From Branchiostoma floridae (taxonomy: Eukaryota > Chordata > Leptocardii > Amphioxiformes > Branchiostomatidae), in the NCBI RefSeq assembly GCF_000003815.2, contig NC_049996.1:17147595-17211594 (forward strand): DNA of 64,000 nt. The letters are read 5' to 3'. This document shows positions 27,401 to 39,400 of the stretch, piece after piece. Position 1 is the stretch's first letter. Each line of letters starts with the position of its first letter. A program made the position numbers and the translations under genes. The notes under the pieces were generated by a model that searched no databases, was not told the DNA's origin, and saw only the letters and a list, made by a program, of their open reading frames with translations.

Positions 27401-30400
27401 TGCCCCTGCTGATGACGGTGGATCCGAGATCACCGGCTACATGCTGGAGAGGCGCGAGCGCAACAGCAACCGCTGGATCAAGGTCACCAAGGGAGTCATC
27501 CACAAACGCGAGGTCAGGTCTACTGGCCTGATCGAAAACCTAGAGTACGAGCACCACGCCTTCGCTCTCAACGCCGCCGGCGCGAGCAAGCCCAGCGACA
27601 CCAGCGGGTTCTTCCGCGCGGTGGATCCCGTGGGCGTGCCGGACGACCTGCGCATCATCGACGTCACGCGTGCATCCGTCACGCTGAGCTGGAAGTCTCC
27701 TCTTCAGGACGGCGGCGCTCGCATCGTCGGGTACGTGTTGGAGCGTCGCCAGGTGAAGAAGGAGGGACCCCCACAGAAGTGGGTGCAGGTACACACAGGT
27801 GTGATTAAGGAGAAGACCCTCAAGTGCAAGGGCCTCATCAAGGGTGAGAAGTACGAGTTCCGCGTGCAGGCCAAGAACGCGGCCGGCATCACGAGCGAGT
27901 TCTCTCAGCCCACCGTCCCGATCATCTGCAAGGATGACCTGAGACCGCCCAAATTGACGCTGGACTTCAAACTGAAGGAGAAGAACACCATCGCCATCGG
28001 AGAAAGCTTCAAGCTGGCCGTCATGGTCGCAGGGAAGCCCGCTCCGGAAATCGTCTGGTCCAAGGACGGGAAGAGGCTAGCCAAGACGGATCGTCTTCGC
28101 TTCGAGCACACTGACAAGTACACTGCCGTGCTGATTAAGAACGCCAGCCGCAAGGAGGCGGGTCTGTACTCAGTACGCGCCACGAACGACAGCGGCGAGG
28201 ACAGAGTGCAGGTCACTCTGGCCGTGGAAGGTCAGTTTTTATATCCTGCATTCTCTTTATATTTTCCTATTTCTGAAGTAGTTTTCATTCTTCATACATT
28301 TCACATGTTTGCAACAATATCTTACATACAATGTCTTTGCAATTCAATTCTTGCAAATGTAGACACATTCAGCACTCAGAGTTTACTTCACTGTCAACCG
28401 TATCCAATTCTATTGCCCTTTGTTTTGCCTAAATGTTCTTACATGTCACAGTGTATCGGTACAGGCTACCATGATCTGTTGAGATATTGCGTGTGTCCCG
28501 AAAAGTGATTATTTTTTATTGAAGAATGTATCTGATGATTACAGACAAGCCTGGAGCGCCCCAAGGCCCGGTCCATGTGGTGGACATCTGCCCCGAGTAC
28601 GCCGTGATCAGCTGGGACGTACCGGCAGACGATGGAGGAACAGCCATAACCAACTATATTGTGGAACGCTGCGATGTACGTGCTTTTGCTTACATATCTA
28701 GTTCACCTTTATCCGTCGGGTAACCTATATCCGTTGCTTAAAAAACAGTATAGGGATAATAAGTTGACGGACTGGGGCTCTAAATTGCAATCTGTATTTT
28801 CAAAATATTGCAGTTTAGAACCACCGTCGATCGCTCCCTAAATACACCATTTTTAAAAACATCGAGTATAGGTTACCCAACGAATAAAGGTGAACTAGCA
28901 TTAAACCTTTTCTTGAAAATTGTACGATAACTATCAAAGGTAAATGTTAAAAAGGCAGTAAAACCACAGAGAAGCAAAGAACAGACGTTCTCTAACTTTC
29001 AATACCTTGGTAGTGTTTATATTTTTCCTTCATGAATATCTATTCATCTGAAGTAACAAATCCTGTGTTGTACATTGTATGCCTTATGGCCCAAGCAATC
29101 GATGAAACTTCGGTGTCTTCAAGTTCAAGTCAATAGATAACATATTTGCCCTCTATTTTGCAGGTGAAGGCACAGAACTGGGTGAAGGTCAGCTCAGCCG
29201 TGAGACAGACACGGATCAAGATTACGAAGCTGGTAGCTGGCTCCGCATACCAGTTCCGCGTCTTCGCGCAGAACGTCAACGGGGTTGGACAACCGCTGGT
29301 CTCCGACGTCATCATCGCCAAGTGGCCATTTGGTGGGTTTCGTGAAGGCATCACAGCCTTTTAGTCCTTACTCGAAATGTAGTCTTTGTGAAGCAATAGA
29401 AAGAGTTCACAATCACAGAACAAAAATATGCATCAGCGCTTACTGCACTAGAACAGCTATAAAGTGTAATTGTTTAAAAAGTATAATAAAAATCAATCAC
29501 TTTTTAGAGTAATAAACATGCAGGATATATTCTATAAGGAGAGAATCTCTCTTAGAAAGTCTTATCAATGTATGGTGTCGTTAGAAAATGTACAAGAAAA
29601 TTCGCAAATTTGAAGCATCTCTTCCGTACATGACCTAGAACTTCCCTTTGTCCCTCTTCTTAGATCCACCAATGGCACCTGATGCACCAAAACCGATCAG
29701 CGTCACAAAGGACTACGTCCAACTGTCCTGGGCACCGCCCGCGGAGGACGGAGGGTCAGAGGTCCTTGGTTACCATGTCGACCGTAAGGACGTCACGCAC
29801 ACGAACTGGACGCGCGTGAACCGCCGCCTGCTGCGAGAGTTGGAGTACGAGATCGGCGGGTTGGACGAGGGACACGAGTACGAGTTCCGTGTTCTGGCGG
29901 AGAACGTCGCCGGGGAAAGTAAGCCCAGCGCCGCCTGTCCGCCAGTCATCGTCCGTGACCCTGTCGGTACGTAGACTGTGCTCATTAGTTGTCGCAAACA
30001 GTTTATCGGCTTCATGAAACAAGTAGAACGTTAACAGGGTTTCTTCATAGGTTAGAAACTACAGTAGAAGCCGCTTAATTGCACGACCTATTCGCCATTG
30101 AATTCCGTGCATTTATCCGGCTGGTGCAATAATGCGAAGTTATCTAGCTGGACCGCACCGGTTTGGGACTTTGGGATTGCGTGCAGTTAACTGAAGTGTG
30201 CGTTAATCCGTTGTGCAATTAACTGGCTTCTACTACACTAAGAAAGCTGTAGCCGAGAATTCTTCTATCTCACTTGTGTTTATTTCAATCCAAAATATGG
30301 GCCAAAGCTTACTAAAAGATCACCTTTTCCACAGGACCTCCTCTGGCCGAAAGCTGTGGCCGAGAATTCTTCTATCCCACTTGTGTTTATTTTAATCCAA

Positions 30401-33400
30401 AATATGGGCCAAAGCTTACTGAAAAATTATCTTTTCCACAGGACCTCCTCTGGCCCCAGCCTGGCTGGATGTGATTGACACCACCACCAGTACCGTGACA
30501 CTGAAGTGGCCGGTGCCGCAGTCCGACGGCGGCCTGCGTCTGGAAGGCTACCTGCTCGAGATGCGCAAGGTCGGCACGGACACCTGGGAACGAGCCCACA
30601 CACCTGCCACCATCCGCCACAATGAGTTCACGGTGGAGCGGCTCACGGAGGGGTCAGCGTACTACTTCCGGGTCAGCGCCCTGAACGAGAGTGGGGCGAG
30701 CGAGCCGCGGGAGGCTGAGGACACTACTGTAGTGAAGCAACTGGAAGGTTCGTGCATCTACTTACTATGCACATGTACTGTAAAATGTTATACTGTAATC
30801 TGTCTGGTACAGCATGTAGGGTGAAGATTCAAGTACCTTATGATGGAAATAATCAGTATCCAATAGGCATTTCTTTATCTACTTAACTTCTATCTATTGT
30901 CTACATCAGACACTTGGCCTGTACTGGAAAAATATCTAAAATTCAGCTGCTCAAAACGAAATAAGTGCTATAGTTAGTCGATTTTGTGTTAACCAAGACA
31001 TAATAGTCTGTGCAACAACTTATAGGAGTAGAGTTGCTTGGTTGATTTTGCTGTTGACATTAGTAGCCGTTGTGTAATGATGAAACAGTGCAGAACGTAT
31101 CAGTAAACAAAAGACTCCCTCCTTTCTGCAGAACCGCCAGAGTTCGACATTGACGTGACCTACAAGAAGACGATCACGATCCGGGCAGGTGTGCCGCTGC
31201 GCTTCTACATCCCCATCTCAGGCAAACCCACACCTGCCTGTACCTGGGAGAAGGAGGACAGGTGAGACAAGCTTGTCTTTACTCAGCAGTGAAAAAGATA
31301 GGACATACAATGGATTGTAGATTCACATTAGAAAATGTTGAATCAGTTATGGCAAGTCTTTTAGATATAATACTGTTTCATTCATTAATTGCTCATTGAC
31401 TGTAAGGAAAGACGCAGATATGAAAATGTTGATAAAGAATGATGCTTAAAGTATAAGAATTTTCATCTTCTTGGCATAATGTGACAAAAAGATGCGACAA
31501 CAATTTCGTAGACTTCATCTCTGTCTGGATTTGCAGCTTGTATTCTTCTGTTCAAATCTGGTTTGTTGTGCCATAACGCAGTTTACCGCATATGCAATAC
31601 AAACTAACAAACGTTTTCCACTACAGTGACCTGGAGAACCGTGCCCAGATCGAGACGAGTGAGGTGGCGACCAGTCTGACCATCCACAACACCGACAGAC
31701 GCGACGCCGGCAAGTTCTTCCTCACAGTGGAGAACAGCAGCGGCAAGAAGCAGGTCGCCATCAACGTCAAAGTGCTAGGTGGGTGCAGTTCCTTTTTTCT
31801 CTTTTCTGCCTTGCCTCTCAAACTTGGAAGAATAGTGTAGTAAAACTGTTGTTTCTTCCATCCCAAACTTAGAAGGAGTCTGAAAGCCTGTTATGCCTGC
31901 CTTAAACTTGGAAGAGCTCTTAAAACTGTTATTCCTTGCTTTCTTAGACTTGGAAGAGGTTTTGAAAACTGATATGCCTTCCTTGCTATACTTGGAAGGA
32001 GTCTCAAAACTTTTACTCCTTACTTCTCAAACACGGAAGGAGTCTTGAAAACTGTTCTGCCTTGCACTTCAAGCGTAGAAGGAGTCTTAAAACCGTTGTT
32101 CCTTGCGTCTTAGACGCAGAAAGAGTATTGAAAACTATTATTTCTTGCTTTTCAAACTTGGAAGGAGTCCTAATTTTTTCCTTGCTCCTCAGACACTCCC
32201 GGCAAGCCGCGCAGCTTGCGCGTGAAGGACGTGACGAGCAACTCCGCCTTCTTCTCCTGGGACTTCCCTGAGAAGGACGGAGGCAAGTCCATCACCAGGT
32301 ACATCGTGGAGAAACGCGAGGAGAGCCGCCGCACGTGGAGTACCGTGGCGACCAACGTCATCAAGTCCTCTTACAAGTAAGGATATCCATGGCTTCTCTT
32401 CTCTGTGATTTGACAAAGCGAACCAACATTGGGAAACGTCTTTACTGTCACGAAATATGGATAGCATCACTTGACGAAATTTAAAAAAAAACATAGGAAC
32501 ACGGGTCTTCTGTCATCAAGTCTTCTTTAAAATACAAGTAACTAAAGCATCGCTTCTCTTCTTTGCAACTTCACAAAGGGGCAAAAACATTGGGAAGTGG
32601 GTGTTTTGTCATCAACTCCTCTTACAAGTTAGGATATGGCATTACTTCCTTTATTTCCAGTTCGAATGTGAAAAGTAGATAGAAATGCCCCTTCTGTTGA
32701 TTTATACAAATGATACAGAACAAAACAAAATAATATTGACCATACATTACTTCCTTTCTTAGGATCTACAAGCTTGTAGAAGGCAACATCTACTACTTCC
32801 GGGTCATGGGAGTTAACGACATTGGCATTGGCGAGCCAGCAGATACTACTGAGCCAATCACAGCAGCAGACCCAGTTGGTGAGAACTCAGCTTTTGATCA
32901 CCTGTTACAATCTGTGCAGCAGGACAAGAGTCTGCATGCCTTTTTGATTTTCTTTTTTACCAAATTGAATACAGTGCTGCTCTCTATTAATATTTGATTG
33001 GATGTTTATGGAATTTTGTTAATTTTCCCGCCACAGAAACCTGCTCTGCAGTGAAGAAGCTGGATGTTGTTGAGATCACAGACACAACTGTCGCCCTGCA
33101 ATGGCAGCGGCCAATGTTTGACGGCGGCAACAGGATCACAAGCTACCTCGTTGAACTTCAGGTACCTTCTTTTTCAAGACTTCTGTAAACAGATGACCAG
33201 GAAGATTGTACTTCGTTTTCTTTAAATTAGCTAGAAAGTGCAATGTTATAATTTCTAGTACACTTGCAAAAAAATTGAAGTGTATTAACGCTGAAAGTAG
33301 CTATAGTTTCCAATTAGATTTGTGAGAAAATGCAGTGTTTTAACTCTGAAGGTAGCTATAGTTTCGAGTAGATGGGTGAAAACGTGCAGTGGTTTAACCC

Positions 33401-36400
33401 TGCGAATGTGCGTTTTTCCAGGAGAAGGGCAGCGAGGAGTGGCAGCGCGTGAAGTCCATCAACCTGCTGCGCTACACGGTGACGCTGCTGGACAAGGGCT
33501 CGGAGTACAAGTTCCGCGTCTCCGCCATGAACGACGGCGGCCTGGGCGAGCCTTGCGAGACGCCCTTCGTGGTCTGCAAGGAACAACTCGGTGAGTTAAC
33601 CCTCACACAACTTCGGCCCCTTGTGGTTATGCGTTCTTTTCCCTCTCCGGTAAAAGAGTTGCTTGGGGCAAAAGTTGACCTCTTTTTTATCTCTCTCACA
33701 GCTCCGCCTGTACTGGATCTGACCGACATCAAGGACACCGTGGTGGTTCGCCAGGGCGGTGACTTTAACGTGACCATCCCCTTCCACGCTGCACCGAAAC
33801 CAAAGGTGGAGTGGAAGCGAGGCTACCAGGTGCTGACGCCGATCGAACGGTACTTCGTGAAGAACACGGCTGACTTCGCCTCCCTCACCATAAAGAAGGT
33901 TGAGAAGAAGGACGCCATGAAATTCACCCTGACTGTTGAGAACGACCTGGGATCCCAGTCCTTCGAGATCACGCTCAAGGTGCTGGGCAAGCCAGGCAAG
34001 CCGGAAGGACCAATCAGCTTCGAGGACGTCACTCCCGAATCGCTGGAGTTGCTATGGAAACCACCGCGCGACAACGGCGGCAGTGATGTCACCAACTACG
34101 TGGTGGAGAGGTCCGACAACGCCGGAGTGACGTGGACCTACGTCAGCTCTGACGTCAAGCGTACCTCCGTCAAGGTACCCAAACTGACACCTGGTGCCCA
34201 GTACATCATGAGGGTCAGCGCAGAGAACCGGTACGGCGTCGGCGAACCGCTGCTGTCTACTGCCGTTCACGCCAAGTATCCATTTGGTAAGTAGCTTTCT
34301 TTGCTGCGTATATTTCCTTTCACTCATTCGTATATCTCCTTTGGTATTTTACTAAAAATGTCTCTCCTTAACCATAGGTTTAACCTATTACTGTAATACA
34401 GTTTGAACAATATCGCCAAACAAATTCTGATGAAAGCCTTTCTCTCCTATCCAGATGAACCCAAGCCACCAAAGGCTCCAACAACCCAAGACATCGCCAA
34501 GGATTCAGTGACTGTCTCGTGGAAGCCTCCTACTGATGACGGCGGCTCTGACATCATCGGCTACCTTCTGGACAAGAAGGAAGTCGGCACGAGCCGCTGG
34601 ATGAGGATCAGCAAGAGCATCATGAAGAAACGCGACCACCGCGTCACCAACCTGAGGGAGGGCACGGAGTACGAGTTCCGCGTCATCGCCATCAACTCTG
34701 CTGGCGAGAGCGCTCCGAGCGTGCCCAGCACCCCTGTCCGCATCGTGGACCCAGTCTCCCCGCCCACAGAGCTTGCTGTGTCGTTTGTTACCCGCGCCAG
34801 CGTCGGCCTGGTCTGGAAGAAGCCGGGACTGACCGGCGGGAGGAAGATCATCACCTACATCATCGAACGGCGCAACCTGAAGCAGGAGAAGTGGGTGGTG
34901 TGCAACACCGAGAACGTCGCCGCCACCGAGTACACTATCAAGGGCCTGGTGAACGGAGAGAAGTACGAGTTCCGTGTCTCCGCACGCAACTCTGCTGCAG
35001 TCGTCAGCCCGCCTGCCGGACCGACAATCCCGGTCCTCTGCAAGGACGAGCTGGTGCCAGCCTCCATCAAGCTAGACTACAACATGAAGGAGACGATGAA
35101 CTTCCCCGCGGATTCCACCTTCGCTCTCAGCACGCTGATTACCGGCATGCCTGCTCCTGAGGTCACCTGGACCAAGAACAACAGGCCCATGGTGCGCAGC
35201 GATCGCGTCAACAGGGAAACCACCAAGAAAACGAGCGTCACAACAATCCGAGCTGCCAGTCGCGCCGACAGCGGCACCTACGTGGTGACCGCCAAGAACG
35301 ACACCGGCGTTTCCTCGGTAACCATGAACGTGACTGTGATTGGACCGCCGTCCAAGGTCGGTCCCATTGAGCTGGTCACCACGTCAGTGGACTCCATCAC
35401 CCTGCGTTGGGCGGAGCCTAAGGACGATGGCGGCACGCCCATCAGATCATACGCCGTGGAGCGCACGGAGGCAGCGCAGGACAACTGGATGACGTTCTCC
35501 AGCAACGTGAGGAAGAACACCTGCAAGGTGACCCGCCTGCGGACCAACGTCACCTACATCTTCCGCATCACCGCCGTGTCCGACATCGGCGCCAGCGAAC
35601 CGGTCCTCAGCAAGCCGATCACGGCCAAGAGCCCGTTCAACGTGCCAGGACCGCCGGCTTGCCCCGAGGTCTTCATGGAGGCAGCTGACACCGCCTTCCT
35701 GACCTGGTCAAGCCCAGAGGACGACGGAGGCGTGGAAATCACTGGATACTTCGTAGAGAAGAAGGAACGCACCAGCATCCGCTGGTCGCGCGTCAACAAC
35801 CTGCCTGTGTCCGAGTGGAAATACAGGATCACCACTCTTGTAGAGGGTCTGGAGTACGAGTTCCGCGTCTTAGCTGTCAACGAGGCCGGCGTGGGCAAGC
35901 CTAGCCCCTCTTCGGAGTCTGTGCAGGCCCTGGATCCGGTCGACAAGCCGAGCGGCCCGACCAACATCAGACTGGTGGATAGCGCAAGAACAACAGCAAC
36001 CCTGAGCTGGAGCAAGCCCAAGTTCGACGGTGGCGCCGACATCACGGGTTACATCGTGGAGCATCGCGAGATGAGCAGCGAGGAATGGATCAAGTGCCAC
36101 AAGACGCACATCATCAAGGAGACCACCCTCTTCGTCACCGGACTGAAGAAGGGCAAGCAGTACTACTTCCGCATCAGCGCCGTGAACCGCGGAGGCACCG
36201 GCGAGCCGGCCGAGCTCGGACATCCCGTCCTGGCCGCCGACCTGGAGCAGGCTCCGGATCTGGAGCTGGACATCACCATGAAGAAGGCAGTGACGTTCCG
36301 CGCGGGCGTGCCGATCCGTCTGTACATCCCCATCTCCGGGAAACCCGCTCCTGAAGTGATCTGGGAGAAGGAGGACGGAGAGCTGCCCAACCGCGCCACT

Positions 36401-39400
36401 GTCGAGACCAGTGAAGTCGCCACCGCCTTGATCATCCAGGAGAGCAACTGGAGCGATGCAGGACGCTACAACCTCACCCTGAAGAACGACTCGGGCGTGA
36501 AGTGCGCGTCTATCGTCGTCAGAGTTCTCGACGTGCCCGGCCCCGCTGCGTCTATCACTGTGAAGGATGTGACCAAGACAAGCTGCACTCTCCTCTGGGA
36601 ACCGCCAATCTTAGACGGCGGCAGTGCTCCAAGGAGCTACGTTGTCGAGAAGCGCGAGTCCCACAGGAGGACGTGGACCACGCTGGACGCCCGCTGCAAC
36701 AAGATGTCTTACAAGGTCATGAAGCTGATGGAGGGAGTCACCTACTACTTCCGGGTCATGGCCGAGAACGCTTACGGCATCGGCGAGGCGAGGGAGACCA
36801 TCGAGCCCATCACAGCCCAAGATGCTGTGGATGTAGCCGAGGCCCCGAGCAGGATCCAAGCCGTGGATGTAGACAGGAACGCTGTTGTGCTGAAGTGGGA
36901 CAAGCCCGACTTCACCGGCGGCACAGAGATCATGAACTACGTCGTTGAATACGTGGAAGAAGGCCAGACCACGTGGGAGAAGTACGCCACCGTACGGGAC
37001 ACCATGTGCGAGGTGCTCAACCTCAACGAGGGCAACTCCTACCGCTTCCGCGTCAGCGCACAGAACATCGTCGGCTTCAGCGAGGTCCGCGAGATCGAAA
37101 CTGCCATCCTCTGCAAGGAGAAGGCTATTCCACCGCGTGCCGACATGAGTGCCATTCCCAGGGGAGGCATCGTCGCTAAGGCTGGACACCACATCACCGT
37201 GGACGTTCCCATTGAGGGATGCCCCAAGCCGACCATTGCATGGTCCAAGGACGACCGTCCTCTGAATCCGTTCAGAGTCGGAGTGAACAACACCGAGACG
37301 TCCACCCAGCTCACCTTCAAGGTCTCCGACCGCTACGACACCGGCCAGTACCAGCTGGTGCTGAAGAACGAACACGGCACAGACACTAGCTCTCTGACTG
37401 TTGTGATCCTCGGCCCGCCTGCCGAGCCTCTCGGTCCGCTCAGGATCTTGGACGTTGGCGGAGACTTCGCCACCATTGGTTGGAAGCCTCCAGTTGACAA
37501 CGGAGGAGCAACAGTGGAGGGATACATCATTGAGAAGATGGACATGGAAGGCCGCGCATGGACTCCGGTCAGCACGATGTGCAAGAGGTGCAACATCACG
37601 TGCTCCGAGCTGACCACCGGCCGCAAGTACCACTTCCGCGTCTCTGCTGAGAACAGGTTCGGCATCGGCCGTCCGCTCGAGACACGCGAACTGGTCATCA
37701 TCAAGTATCCGTTCGACCCGCCAGCGGCGCCCGCTCCGCCAGTCGCAGCTGTCGTGCTGAAGGAGATGATGGTGCTTCGCTGGGACGCACCAGACGACGG
37801 CGGCAGCAAGATCACAGGATACTACCTGGAGAGAAAGACTCCAGGGTTCCAGTGGAACAGGATCACTCAGATCGCCACCCAGAAGAAGGAGTTCAAGGCA
37901 AAGGGACTGATTGAAGGAGTTTCTTACCAGTTCCGTCTGTTTGCCCAGAACACCGCTGGCATCAGCGAGCCTGGAGAGCCTTGCGAGCCGATCGTTGCCA
38001 AGGACCCTGTACCCGATCCTCTCAACCTGAGGATGATTGACATCTCCAAGTCCACCTGCACGCTTGCCTGGGAAGAACCCGAGGTCGAGCTGGGCAGGAA
38101 GGTCGCCGGATACATCGTGGAGAAGCGCGAATCCGACGTGGAGGAAGCCAAGTGGATCAAGGCCAACTACGAGAGCCTGATCGAGCGGGAGTTCACCGTG
38201 AAGGGTCTACTGTACGGAAGGCGCTACGTCTTCCGCGTGCGCACCATCGTGGGCGAGTACACCAGCCCCGGCGCCACCACGGACCCCATCATTGCTCGTG
38301 AAGACGTCCGCCCGCCTGCCGTCGTCCCCGAGAAGATGAAGATTGAGGAAGTCGCCGGCAAGACGATCGTCCTGAACGTAGCGTACGGCGGCAAGCCCAC
38401 TCCGAGCCTGTCTTGGACAAAGGACGACAAGATCGTCCGCCTGACTGACCGCTGCAGCATCGACACCACGGCCACCCACACCAAGGTGACCATCAAGAAC
38501 TGCGAGAGAGCCGACTCCGGCAAGTACATGATCACCATGAAGAACGACGGCGGCGAGAAGGCCGTGCCCATCATGGTGAACGTTCTGGACAAACCCGGCA
38601 AGGTGCTGAACATGAGGGTGTCTGCCGTCACGCACGAAACCGCCACTCTGGAGTGGGACATGCCGACCGACGACGGCGGCAAGCCACTGATGAGGTACTG
38701 CGTGGAGAAGCGGGACTGCAGCCGCCGGCTGTGGGAGCAGGTCACGGCCACCCTGCACATCAGAATGACCACCATCACCATCAGGAAGCTCACCAAGATG
38801 CACGAGTACGTCTTCAGGGTGGCGGCCATCAACCAGAACGCCGAGACTGGAGCGTTCGTGGAGACCAAGCCTGTGAAGATCGTCAGTCCGTACAGCGCCC
38901 CGTCTGGCATGATGCCTCCGGAGATTCTGGACATCAGCGCTGACGCCATCTACGTGTCCTGGCAGCCGCCTAAGAACACCGGTGGCACCGACATCGACGG
39001 ATACATCCTGGAATACAAGGACAAGAACAGCTACCGCTGGATAGCGGCAACCAAAGAACCAACATTAGACAAGAGGATGTGGGTCAGCGGCCTTCGCGAA
39101 GGAATCGACTATGAGTTCCACGTGATCGCTCTGAACGTTGCCGGTTCAAGCAAGCCCAGCCCGCCCTCTGCCCTGGTCACAGCCCGCGAGCCAGCCAGCA
39201 AGCCGGCTCCTCCGGTCAGGCCGACCGTCACCGACACCACACGCTGCACCGTGACGCTGTCATGGGGACCGCCTCGCTACGATGGCGGCGCTCCTATCAT
39301 TGGTTACGTCATGGAGAGCCGCAAGTCGGACAGCAACGTCTGGGTCAGGGCCCACGTGGAGGAAGTCATTCACATCACCGAATGGACAGCTGTGGACCTG

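Noticed and set aside
30335-30441. Extended exon 50 using the upstream acceptor
   Set aside because: The 107-bp addition shifts the frame and destroys FN3 D39.
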